Assembly: GCA_948099385.1 (NCBI GenBank)
Contig: CANUEZ040000203.1
Coordinates: forward strand, 806,001-870,000
Reading direction: 5' to 3'
Length of the DNA: 64,000 nt
From: Fasciola hepatica
Lineage: Eukaryota; Platyhelminthes; Trematoda; Plagiorchiida; Fasciolidae
Part shown: piece after piece, positions 1 through 11,400 of the stretch
Numbering within the stretch: position 1 is the stretch's first letter
Layout of the letters: each line of letters begins with the position of its first letter
The notes under the pieces: generated by a model
What the model was told of the DNA's origin: nothing
Database searches by the model: none
Seen by the model: the letters and a program-made list of their open reading frames with translations, nothing else
Program-made: the position numbers and the translations under genes

Positions 1-387
1 CAACCCTTGTTCGTGTCCCCGTGTGGGCTCTGTCCATGTGCAATGCTCATGATTCCCTTAGCGGATCAAACAGCTGTACAGTGCTTCCATCATTTTCAAT
101 GGTCAGTTCCGTGGTCAAGCTGCATGGAGAATCATATTATACAAATCTACTCTGCTACTGCTCTATTGCATTGTATGAGCAATCTGTGTGGATTGTTCAT
201 AAGGGAATGCCTTGGTTTTACTTAGGCCCATAAATAGAGAAGTGATGGACCGTAGGATTGGATCGGTGTGCGAGAATTTGGTTGTTACCGTTCAAAGCGA
301 AAGCGAAAGCCGAAGCCAATTTGGGGATTGTGCTATATCATGTATTGTATATGTTGAACAAAGCGTTGAGACCCATATCGGATAGCC
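1..387 (+). repeat. Partial satellite unit at left edge
   Basis: This is the 3' 387 bp of a unit whose first 36 bp lie outside the window. It begins at caacccttgttcg and carries the ccccg state at the diagnostic site, unlike most units in the following 13 kb. It also has the accgtagg state, the ttggttgtt state and the regular gacccatatcgg end. Confidence 0.97.
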
Positions 388-492
388 TTGTGGTTTGGGT
401 GTTCGACTGACATTCGTTCATCCCAACCCTTGTTCGTGTCCTCGTGTGGGCTCTGTCCATGTGCAATGCTCATGATTCCCTTAGCGGATCAA

Positions 493-504
493 ACAGCTGT
501 ACAG
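493..504. other. Overlapping palindromes in every unit (example)
   Basis: acagctgt (493-500) and ctgtacag (497-504) are two perfect 8-bp palindromes sharing four bases. The arrangement is kept in nearly all units. A few units break it, for example tcaaacatctg in the unit at 60882, gtactgtgc in 38468 and gtatagtgc in 55383. It lies in one of the least variable parts of the unit. It could favour a small cruciform or bind a dimeric protein, but nothing in the sequence proves a role. Confidence 0.6.
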
Positions 505-651
505 TGCTTCCATCATTTTCAATGGTCAGTTCCGTGGTCAAGCTGCATGGAGAATCATATTATACAAATCTACTCTGCTACTGCTCTATTGCATTGTATG
601 AGCAATCTGTGTGGATTGTTCATAAGGGAATGCCTTGGTTTTACTTAGGCC

Positions 652-660
652 CATAAATAG
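652..660 (+). promoter_or_regulatory. TATA-like motif in every unit (example)
   Basis: cataaatag is one base short of the eukaryotic TATA-box consensus TATAAATAG and recurs about once per 423 bp, in the context ggcccataaatagagaag. In scattered units it is gtaaatag, ccaataaatag or catgaatag. Satellites are often transcribed at low level, so the motif is noted, but a single AT-rich 9-mer is weak evidence and no transcription start or product can be defined. Confidence 0.15.
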
Positions 661-719
661 AGAAGTGATGGACCGTAGGATTGGATCGGTGTGCGAGAAT
701 TTGATTGTTACCGTTCAAA

Positions 720-740
720 GCGAAAGCGAAAGCCGAAGCC
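720..740 (+). repeat. Purine-rich hexamer run inside the unit (example)
   Basis: The reference unit holds gcgaaa, gcgaaa, gccgaa and gcc back to back, a short tandem run of a 6-bp motif nested in the 423-bp unit. The same tract is one of the most variable parts of the satellite. It appears as gcggaagcg (for example units 9275, 10544, 10967), gccaaaacg (20696, 26198, 28735), gctaaagcg (39314, 39737) and as a strongly changed ccgagcta form in ten units. No hexamer copy-number change was seen; the variation is substitutional. Confidence 0.75.
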
Positions 741-2502
741 AATTTGGGGATTGTGCTATATCATGTATTGTATATGTTGAACAAAGCGTTGAGACCCATA
801 TCGGATAGCCTTGTGGTTTGGGTGTTCGACTGACATTCGTTCATCCCAACCCTTGTTCGTGTCCCCGTGTGGGCTCTGTCCATGTGCAATGCTCATGATT
901 CCCTTAGCGGATCAAACAGCTGTACAGTGCTTCCATCATTTTCAACGGTCAGTTCAGTGTTCAAGCTGCATGGAGAATCATATTATACAAATCTACTCTG
1001 CTACTGCTCTATTGCATTGTATGAGCAATCTGTGTGGATTGTTCATAAAGGAATGCCTTGGTTTTACTTAGGCCCATAAATAGAGAAGTGATGGAACATA
1101 GGATTGGATCGGTGTGCGAGAATTTGATTGTTACCGTTCAAAGCGAAAGCGAAAGCCGAAGCCAATTTGGGGATTGTGCTATATCATGTAGTGTATATGT
1201 TGAACAAAGCGTTGATACCCATATCGGATAGCCTTGTGGTTTGGGTGTTCGACTGACATTCGTTCATCCCAACCCTTGTTCGTGTCCTCGTGTGGGCTCT
1301 GTCCATGTGCAATGCTCATGATTCCCTTAGCGGATCAAACAGCTGTACAGTGCTTCCATAATTTTCAATGGTCAGTTCCGTGGTCAAGCTGCATGGAGAA
1401 TCATATTATACAAATCTACTCTGCTACTGCTCTATTGCATTGTATGAGCAATCTGTGTGGATTGTTCATGAGGGAATGCCTTGGTTTTACTTAGGCCCAT
1501 AAATAGAGAAGTGATGGAACATAGGATTGGATCGGTGTGCGAGAATTTGGTTGTTACCGTTCAAAGCGAAAGCGAAAGCCGAAGCCAATTTGGGGATTGT
1601 GCTATATCATGTATTGTATATGTTGAACAAAGCGTTGAGACCCATGCCGGTTAGCTTTGTAGTTTGGGTGTTCGACTGACATTCGTTCACCCCAACCCTT
1701 GTTCGTGTCCCCGTGTGGGCTCTGTCCATGTGCAATGCTCATGATTCCCTTAGCGGATCAAACAGCTGTACAGTGCTTCCATCATTTTCAATGGTCAGTT
1801 CCGTGGTCAAGCTGCATGGAGAATCATATTATACAAATCTACTCTGCTACTGCTCTATTGCATTGTATGAGCAATCTGTGTGGATTGTTCATAAGGGAAT
1901 GCCTTGGTTTTACTTAGGCCCATAAATAGAGAAGTGATGGACCGTAGGATTGGATCGGTGTGCGAGAATTTGGTTGTTACCGTTCAAAGCGAAAGCGAAA
2001 GCCGAAGCCAATTTGGGGATTGTGCTATATCATGTATTGTATAGGTTGAACAAAGCGTTGAGACCCATATCGGATAGCCTTGTGGTTTGGGTGTTCGACT
2101 GACATTCGTTCATCCCAACCCTTGTTCGTGTCCTCGTGTGGGCTCTGTCCATGTGCAATGCTCATGATTCCCTTAGCGGATCAAACAGCTGTACAGTGCT
2201 TCCATCATTTTCAATGGTCAGTTCCGTGGTCAAGCTGCATGGAGAATCATAATATACAAATCTACTCTGCTACTGCTCTATTGCATTGTATGAGCAATCT
2301 GTGTGTATTGTTCATAAGGGAATGCCTTGGTTTTACTTAGGCCCATAAATAGAGAAGTGATGGACCGTAGGATTGGATCGGTGTGCGAGAATTTGATTGT
2401 TACCGTTCAAAGCGAAAGCGAAAGCGGAAGCCAATTTGGGGATTGTGCTATATCATGTATTGTATATGTTGAACAAAGCGTTGAGACCCATATCGGATAG
2501 CC

Positions 2503-3771
2503 TTGTGGTTTGGGTGTTCGACTGACATTCGTTCATCTCAACCCTTATTCGTGTCCTCGTGTGGGCTCTGTCCATGTGCAATGCTCATGATTCCCTTAGC
2601 GGATCAAACAGCTGTACAGTGCTTCCATCATTTTCAATGGTCAGTTCCGTGGTCAAGCTGCATGGAGAATCATATCATACAAATCTACTCTGCTACTGCT
2701 CTATTGCATTGTATGAGCAATCTGTGTGGATTGTTCATAAGGGAATGCCTTGGTTTTACTTAGGCCCATAAATAGAGAAGTGATGGACCGTAGGATTGGA
2801 TCGGTGTGCGAGAATTTGATTGTTACCGTTCAAAGCGAAAGCGAAAGCCGAAGCCAATTTGGGGATTGTGCTATATCATGTATTGTATATGTTGAACAAA
2901 GCGTTGATACCCATATCGGATAGCCTTGTGGTTTGGGTGTTCGACTGACATTCGTTCATCCCAACCCTTATTCGTGTCCTCGTGTGGGCTCTGTCCATGT
3001 GCAATGCTCATGATTCCCTTAGCGGATCAAACAGCTGTACAGTGCTTCCATCATTTTCAATGGTCAGTTCCGTGGTCAAGCTGCATGGAGAATCATATCA
3101 TACAAATCTACTCTGCTACTGCTCTATTGCATTGTATGAGCAATCTGTGTGGATTGTTCATAAGGGAATGCCTTGGTTTTACTTAGGCCCATAAATAGAG
3201 AAGTGATGGACCGTAGGATTGGATCGGTGTGCGAGAATTTGATTGTTACCGTTCAAAGCGAAAGCGAAAGCCGAAGCCAATTTGGGGATTGTGCTATATC
3301 ATGTATTGTATATGTTGAACAAAGCGTTGAGACCCATATCGGATAGCCTTGTGGTTTGGGTGTTCGACTGACATTCGTTCATCCCAACCCTTATTCGTGT
3401 CCTCGTGTGGGCTCTGTCCATGTGCAATGCTCATGATTCCCTTAGCGGATCAAACAGCTGTACAGTGCTTCCATCATTTTCAATGGTCAGTTCCGTGGTC
3501 AAGCTGCATGGAGAATCATATCATACAAATCTACTCTGCTACTGCTCTATTGCATTGTATGAGCAATCTGTGTGGATTGTTCATAAGGGAATGCCTTGGT
3601 TTTACTTAGGCCCATAAATAGAGAAGTGATGGACCGTAGGATTGGATCGGTGTGCGAGAATTTGGTTGTTACCGTTCAAAGCGAAAACGAAAGCCGAAGC
3701 CAATTTGGGGATTGTGCTATATCATGTATTGTATATGTTGAACAAAGCGTTGAGACCGATATCGGATAGCC
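2503..3771 (+). repeat. Three near-identical consecutive units
   Basis: Units 2503, 2926 and 3349 all share cttattcgtg, cctcgtg, ccatcat, the rarer atatcatac and accgtagg. They differ at few sites that I can see (ttcatctcaa in 2503, gttgatacc at the end of 2926, gcgaaaacg in 3349). This looks like local single-unit amplification. The same unit type returns at 4195 and 5464. Confidence 0.7.
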
Positions 3772-6309
3772 TTGTGGTTTGGGTATTCGACTGACATTCG
3801 TTCATCCCAACCCTTGTTCGTGTCCTCGTGTGGGCTCTGTCCATGTGCAATGCTCATGATTCCCTTAGCGGATCAAACAGCTGTACAGTGCTTCCATAAT
3901 TTTCAATGGTCAGTTCAGTGTTCAAGCTGCATGGAGAATCATATTATACAAATCTACTCTGCTACTGCTCTATTGCATTGTATGAGCAATCTGTGTGTAT
4001 TGTTCATAAGGGAATGCCTTGGTTTTACTTAGGCCCATAAATAGAGAAGTGATGGACCGTAGGATTGGATCGGTGTGCGAGAATTTGATTGTTACCGTAC
4101 AAAGCGAAAGCGAAAGCGGAAGCCAATTTGGGGATTGTGCTATATCATGTATTGTATATGTTGAACAAAGCGTTGAGACCCATATCGGATAGCCTTGTGG
4201 TTTGGGTGTTCGACTGACATTCGTTCATCCCAACCCTTATTCGTGTCCTCGTGTGGGCTCTGTCCATGTGCAATGCTCATGATTCCCTTAGCGGATCAAA
4301 CAGCTGTACAGTGCTTCCATCATTTTCAATGGTCAGTTCCGTGGTCAAGCTGCATGGAGAATCATATCATACAAATCTACTCTGCTACTGCTCTATTGCA
4401 TTGTATGAGCAATCTGTGTGGATTGTTCATAAGGGAATGCCTTGGTTTTACTTAGGCCCATAAATAGAGAAGTGATGGACCGTAGGATTGGATCGGTGTG
4501 CGAGAATTTGATTGTTACCGTTCAAAGCGAAAGCGAAAGCCGAAGCCAATTTGGGGATTGTGCTATATCATGTATTGTATATGTTGAACAAAGCGTTGAT
4601 ACCCATATCGGATAGCCTTGTGGTTTGGGTGTTCGACTGACATTCGTTCATCCCAACCCTTATTCGTGTCCTCGTGTGGGCTACGTCCATGTGCAATGCT
4701 CATGATTCCCTTAGCGGATCAAACAGCTGTACAGTGCTTCCATCATTTTCAATGGTCAGTTCCGTGGTCAAGCTGCATGGAGAATCATATTATACAAATC
4801 TACTCTGCTACTGCTCTATTGCATTGTATGAGCAATCTGTGTGGATTGTTCATAAGGGAATGCCTTGGTTTTACTTAGGCCCATAAATAGAGAAGTGATG
4901 GACCGTAGGATTGGATCGGTGTGCGAGAATTTGGTTGTTACCGTTCAAAGCGAAAACGAAAGCCGAAGCCAATTTGGGGATTGTGCTATATCATGTATTG
5001 TATATGTTGAACAAAGCGTTGAGACCCATATCGGATAGCCTTGTGGTTTGGGTGTTCGACTGACATTCGTTCATCCCAACCCTTGTTCGTGTCCTCGTGT
5101 GGGCTCTGTCCATGTGCAATGCTCATGATTCCCTTAGCGGATCAAACAGCTGTACAGTGCTTCCATAATTTTCAATGGTCAGTTCAGTGTTCAAGCTGCA
5201 TGGAGAATCATATTATACAAATGTACTCTGCTACTGCTCTATTGCATTGTATGAGCAATCTGTGTGTATTGTTCATAAGGGAATGCCTTGGTTTTACTTA
5301 GGCCCATAAATAGAGAAGTGATGGAACATAGGATTGGATCGGTGTGCGAGAATTTGATTGTTACCGTTCAAAGCGAAAGCGAAAGCGGAAGCCAATTTGG
5401 GGATTGTGCTATATCATGTATTGTATATGTTGAACAAAGCGTTGAGACCCATATCGGATAGCCTTGTGGTTTGGGTGTTCGACTGACATTCGTTCATCCC
5501 AACCCTTATTCGTGTCCTCGTGTGGGCTCTGTCCATGTGCAATGCTCATGATTCCCTTAGCGGATCAAACAGCTGTACAGTGCTTCCATCATTTTCAATG
5601 GTCAGTTCCGTGGTCAAGCTGCATGGAGAATCATATCATACAAATCTACTCTGCTACTGCTCTATTGCATTGTATGAGCAATCTGTGTGGATTGTTCATA
5701 AGGGAATGCCTTGGTTTTACTTAGGCCCATAAATAGAGAAGTGATGGACCGTAGGATTGGATCGGTGTGCGAGAATTTGATTGTTACCGTTCAAAGCGAA
5801 AGCGAAAGCCGAAGCCAATTTGGGGATTGTGCTATATCATGTATTGTATATGTTGAACAAAGCGTTGAGACCCATATCGGATAGCCTTGTGGTTTGGGTG
5901 TTCGACTGACATTCGTTCATCCCAACCCTTGTTCGTGTCCTCGTGTGGGCTCTGTCCATGTGCAATGCTCATGATTCCCTTAGCGGATCAAACAGCTGTA
6001 CAGTGCTTCCATCATTTTCAACGGTCAGTTCAGTGTTCAAGCTGCATGGAGAATCATATTATACAAATCTACTCTGCTACTGCTCTGTTGCATTGTATGA
6101 GCAATCTGTGTGGATTGTTCATAAGGGAATGCCTTGGTTTTACTTAGGCCCATAAATAGAGAAGTGATGGAACATAGGATTGGATCGGTGTGCGAGAATT
6201 TAGTTGTTACCGTTCAGAGCGAAAGCGAAAGCCGAAGCCAATTTGGGGATTGTGCTATATCATGTATTGTATATGTTGAACAAAGCGTTGAGACCCATAT
6301 CGGATAGCC
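3772..6309 (+). repeat. Three-unit (1269-bp) duplication, partly eroded
   Basis: Unit 3772 matches 5041 (both ccataat with gttcagtgttcaag, gtgtgtattgttc and gcggaagcc), and 4195 matches 5464 (both cttattcg with atatcatac). The third members, 4618 and 5887, do not match well; 5887 carries caacggtcagttcagtg. Two of three positions therefore support a 1269-bp higher-order period. Confidence 0.6.
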
Positions 6310-6732
6310 TTGTGGTTTGGGTGTTCGACTGACATTCGTTCATCCCAACCCTTATTCGTGTCCTCGTGTGGGCTCTGTCCATGTGCAATGCTCATGATTC
6401 CCTTAGCGGATCAAACAGCTGTACAGTGCTTCCATCATTTTCAATGGTCAGTTCCGTGGTCAAGCTGCATGGAGAATCATATTATACAAATCTACTCTGC
6501 TACTGCTCTATTGCATTGTATGAGCAATCTGTGTGGATTGTTCATAAGGGAATGCCTTGGTTTTACTTAGGCCCATAAATAGAGAAGTGATGGACCGTAG
6601 GATTGGATCGGTGTGCGAGAATTTGATTGTTACCGTTCAAAGCGAAAGCGAAAGCCGAAGCCAATTTGGGGATTGTGCTATATCATGTATTGTATATGTT
6701 GAACAAAGCGTTGAGACCCATATCGGATAGCC

Positions 6733-8428
6733 TTGTGGTTTGGGTGTTCGACTGACATTCGTTCACCCCAACCCTTGTTCGTGTCTCCGAGTGGGCTCTG
6801 TCCATGTGCAATGCTCATGATTCCCTTAGCGGATCAAACAGCTGTACAGTGCTTCCATCATTTTCAACGGTCAGTTCAGTGTTCAAGCTGCATGGAGAAT
6901 CATATTATACAAATCTACTCTGCTACTGCTCTATTGCATTGTATGAGCAATCTGTGTGGATTGTTCATAAGGGAATGCCTTGGTTTTACTTAGGCCCATA
7001 AATAGAGAAGTGATGGAACATAGGATTGGATCGGTGTGCGAGAATTTGATTGTTACCGTTCAAAGCGAAAGCGAAAGCCGAAGCCAATTTGAGGATTGTG
7101 CTATATCATGTATTGTATATGTTGAACAAAGCGTTGAGACCCATATCGGATAGCCTTGTGGTTTGGGTGTTCGACTGACATTCGTTCATCCCAACCCTTG
7201 TTCGTGTCCTCGTGTGGGCTCTGTCCATGTGCAATGCTCATGATTCCCTTAGCGGATCAAACAGCTGTACAGTGCTTCCATAATTTTCAATGGTCAGTTC
7301 CGTGGTCAAGCTGCATGGAGAATCATAATATACAAATCTACTCTGCTACTGCTCTATTGCATTGTATGAGCAATCTGTGTGGGGATTGTTCATAAGGGAA
7401 TGCCGTGGTTTTACTTAGGCCCATAAATAGAGAAGTGATGGACCGTAGGATTGGATCGGTGTGCGAGAATTTGATTGTTACCGTTCAAAGCGAAAGCGAA
7501 AGCCGAAGCCAATTTGGGGATTGTGCTATATCATGTATTGTATATGTTGAACAAAGCGTTGAGACCCATATCGGATAGCCTTGTGGTTTGGGTGTTCGAC
7601 TGACATTCGTTCACCCCAACCCTTGTTCGTGTCCTCGTGTGGGCTCTGTCCATGTGCAATGCTCATGATTCCCTTAGCGGATCAAACAGCTGTACAGTGC
7701 TTCCATAATTTTCAACGGTCAGTTCAGTGTTCAAGCTGCATGGAGAATCATATTATACAAATCTACTCTGCTACTGCTCTATTGCATTGTATGAGCAATC
7801 TGTGTGGATTGTTCATAAGGGAATGCCTTGGTTTTACTTAGGCCCATAAATAGAGAAGTGATGGAACATAGGATTGGATCGGTGTGCGAGAATTTGATTG
7901 TTACCGTTCAAAGCGAAAGCGAAAGCCGAAGCCAATTTGAGGATTGTGCTATATCATGTATTGTATATGTTGAACAAAGCGTTGAGACCCATATCGGATA
8001 GCCTTGTGGTTTGGGTGTTCGACTGACATTCGTTCATCCCAACCCTTGTTCGTGTCCTCGTGTGGGCTCTGTCCATGTGCAATGCTCATGATTCCCTTAG
8101 CGGATCAAACAGCTGTACAGTGCTTCCATCATTTTCAATGGTCAGTTCCGTGGTCAAGCTGCATGGAGAATCATAATATACAAATCTACTCTGCTACTGC
8201 TCTATTGCATTGTATGAGCAATCTGTGTGGGGATTGTTCATAAGGGAATGCCGTGGTTTTACTTAGGCCCATAAATAGAGAAGTGATGGAACATAGGATT
8301 GGATCGGTGTGCGAGAATTTGGTTGTTACCGTTCAAAGCGAAAGCGAAAGCCGAAGCCCATTTGGGGATTGTGCTATATCATGTATTGTATATGTTGAAC
8401 AAAGCGTTGAGACCCATGCCGGTTAGCT
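6733..8428 (+). repeat. Two-unit (848-bp) duplication including a 425-bp unit
   Basis: Units 6733 and 7581 share caacggtcagttcagtg, aacatagg and gaggattgtg. Units 7156 and 8004 share aatcataatatac, the 2-bp insertion giving gtgtggggattg (near 7381 and 8229), and gccgtgg. The offset between the pairs is 848 bp, two units plus the 2-bp insertion, so the insertion was copied with the pair. The first members differ at the diagnostic site (tctccgag against cctcg). Confidence 0.7.
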
Positions 8429-11400
8429 TTGTAGTTTGGGTGTTCGACTGACATTCGTTCACCCCAACCCTTGTTCGTGTCCCCGTGTGGGCTCTGTCCA
8501 TGTGCAATGCTCATGATTCCCTTAGCGGATCAAACAGCTGTACAGTGCTTCCATAATTTTCAATGGTCAGTTCCGTGGTCAAGCTGCATGGAGAATCATA
8601 TTATACAAATCTACTCTGCTACTGCTCTATTGCATTGTATGAGCAATCTGTGTGGATTGTTCATGAGGGAATGCCTTGGTTTTACTTAGTCCCATAAATA
8701 GAGAAGTGATGGAACATAGGATTGGATCGGTGTGCGAGAATTTGGTTGTTACCGTTCAAAGCGAAAGCGAAAGCCGAAGCCAATTTGGGGATTGTGCTAT
8801 ATCATGTATTGTATATGTTGAACAAAGCGTTGAGACCCATATCGGATAGCCTTGTGGTTTGGGTGTTCGACTGACATTCGTTCACCCCAACCCTTGTTCG
8901 TGTCCTCGTGTGGGCTCTGTCCATGTGCAATGCTCATGATTCCCTTAGCGGATCAAACAGCTGTACAGTGCTTCCATAATTTTCAATGGTCAGTTCCGTG
9001 GTCAAGCTGCATGGAGAATCATATTATACAAATCTACTCTGCTACTGCTCTATTGCATTGTATGAGCAATCTGTGTGGATTGTTCATAAGGGAATGCCTT
9101 GGTTTTACTTAGGCCCATAAATAGAGAAGTGATGGAACATAGGATTGGATCGGTGTGCGAGAATTTGGTTGTTGCCGTTCAAAGCGAAAGCGAAAGCCGA
9201 AGCCAATTTGGGGATTGTGCTATATCATGTATTGTATATGTTGAACAAAGCGTTGAGACCCATATCGGATAGCCTTGTGGTTTGGGTGTTCGACTGACAT
9301 TCGTTCATCCCAACCCTTGTTCGTGTCCTCGTGTGGGCTCTGTCCATGTGCAATGCTCATGATTCCCTTAGCGGATCAAACAGCTGTACAGTGCTTCCAT
9401 CATTTTCAATGGTCAGTTCCGTGGTCAAGCTGCATGGAGAATCATATTATACAAATCTACTCTGCTACTGCTCTATTGCATTGTATGAGCAATCTGTGTG
9501 GATTGTTCATGAGGGAATGCCTTGGTTTTACTTAGTCCCATAAATAGAGAAGTGATGGAACATAGGATTGGATCGGTGTGCGAGAATTTGGTTGTTACCG
9601 TTCAAAGCGGAAGCGAAAGCCGAAGCCAATTTGGGGATTGTGCTATATCATGTATTGTATATGTTGAACAAAGCGTTGAGACCCATATCGGATAGCCTTG
9701 TGGTTTGGGTGTTCGACTGACATTCGTTCATCCCAACCCTTGTTCGTGTCCTCGTGTGGGCTCTGTCCATGTGCAATGCTCATGATTCCCTTAGCGGATC
9801 AAACAGCTGTACAGTGCTTCCATAATTTTCAATGGTCAGTTCCGTGGTCTAGCTGCATGGAGAATCATATTATACAAATCTACTCTGCTACTGCTCTATT
9901 GCATTGTATGAGCAATCTGTGTGGATTGTTCATAAGGGAATGCCTTGGTTTTACTTAGGCCCATAGATAGAGAAGTGATGGACCGTAGGATTGGATCGGT
10001 GTGCGAGAATTTGATTGTTACCGTTCAAAGCGAAAGCGAAAGCCGAAGCCAATTTGGGGATTGTGCTATATCATGTATTGTATATGTTGAACAAAGCGTT
10101 GAGACCCATATCGGATAGCCTTGTGGTTTGGGTGTTCGACTGACATTCGTTCACCCCAACCCTTGTTCGTGTCCTCGTGTGGGCTCTGTCCATGTGCAAT
10201 GCTCATGATTCCCTTAGCGGATCAAACAGCTGTACAGTGCTTCCATCATTTTCAATGGTCAGTTCCGTGGTCAAGCTGCATGGAGAATCATATTATACAA
10301 ATCTACTCTGCTACTGCTCTATTGCATTGTATGAGCAATCTGTGTGGATTGTTCATAAGGGAATGCCTTGGTTTTACTTAGGCCCATAAATAGAGAAGTG
10401 ATGGAACATAGGATTGGATCGGTGTGCGAGAATTCGGTTGTTGCCGTTCAAAGCGAAAGCGAAAGCCGAAGCCAATTTGAGGATTGTGCTATATCATGTA
10501 TTGTATATGTTGAACAAAGCGTTGAGACCCATATCGGATAGCCTTGTGGTTTGGGTGTTCGACTGACATTCGTTCATCCCAACCCTTGTTCGTGTCCTCG
10601 TGTGGGCTCTGTCCATGTGCAATGCTCATGATTCCCTTAGCGGATCAAACAGCTGTACAGTGCTTCCATCATTTTCAATGGTCAGTTCCGTGGTCAAGCT
10701 GCATGGAGAATCATATTATACAAATCTACTCTGCTACTGCTCTATTGCATTGTATGAGCAATCTGTGTGGATTGTTCATGAGGGAATGCCTTGGTTTTAC
10801 TTAGTCCCATAAATAGAGAAGTGATGGAACATAGGATTGGATCGGTGTGCGAGAATTTGATTGTTACCGTTCAAAGCGGAAGCGAAAGCCGAAGCCAATT
10901 TGAGGATTGTGCTATATCATGTATTGTATATGTTGAACAAAGCGTTGAGACCCATATCGGATAGCCTTGTGGTTTGGGTGTTCGACTGACATTCGTTCAT
11001 CCCAACCCTTGTTCGTGTCCTCGTGTGGGCTCTGTCCATGTGCAATGCTCATGATTCCCTTAGCGGATCAAACAGCTGTACAGTGCTTCCATCATTTTCA
11101 ATGGTCAGTTCCGTGGTCAAGCTGCATGGAGAATCATATTATACAAATCTACTCTGCTACTGCTCTATTGCATTGTATGAGCAATCTGTGTGGATTGTTC
11201 ATGAGGGAATGCCTTGGTTTTACTTAGGCCCATAAATAGAGAAGTGATGGAACATAGGATTGGATCGGTGTGCGAGAATTTGGTTGTTACCGTTCAAAGC
11301 GGAAGCGAAAGCCGAAGCCAATTTGGGGATTGTGCTATATCATGTATTGTATATGTTGAACAAAGCGTTGAGACCCATATCGGATAGCCTTGTGGTTTGG

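Larger units (their letters stand above)
388..810 (+). repeat. Representative 423-bp satellite unit with internal landmarks
   Basis: First complete unit, used here as reference. It is about 44% GC (83 C, 104 G by hand count) with 15 CpG. Landmarks in order: ttcgactgacattcg near its start; the cctcg/ccccg diagnostic site near 440; a conserved core with tgcaatgctcatgattccc (463-481); overlapping 8-bp palindromes at 493-504; the ccatcat/ccataat site near 510; a conserved stretch gtggtcaagctgcatgg; the TATA-like cataaatag at 652-660; the accgtagg/aacatagg site near 670; a purine-rich hexamer run at 720-740; then the variable tail with atcatgtattgtatatg and gttgagacccatatcgg. I found no internal half-unit duplication, so 423 bp looks like the basic period and not a dimer of a shorter unit. 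Confidence 0.95.

Noticed and set aside
383..409. Possible Pol III promoter: tagccttgtgg resembles an A box and gttcgactg a B box
   Set aside because: The two are only about 18 bp apart, too close for a tRNA or SINE, the B box lacks its final C, and no tRNA fold can be drawn around them.
421..432. Telomere-like sequence at cccaaccc
   Set aside because: It occurs once per 423-bp unit and is not itself tandem.
463..600. Internal inverted repeat between tgctcat (near 467) and atgagca (near 597)
   Set aside because: Only seven bases match exactly over about 130 bp, which is expected by chance.
388..648. An 86-codon open frame repeated in most units, also seen in shorter 60-76 codon forms
   Set aside because: It starts at TTG, not ATG, repeats with the satellite, is shortened or shifted by the +2, +1 and -1 units, and its variants do not favour silent changes. 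It resembles no protein family I know.
444..656. A second overlapping frame of 65-70 codons on the same strand
   Set aside because: It is the neighbouring frame of the same repeat, lost in every unit with ccataat because that change makes a stop. Two overlapping frames in a 98%-identical satellite are expected by chance.
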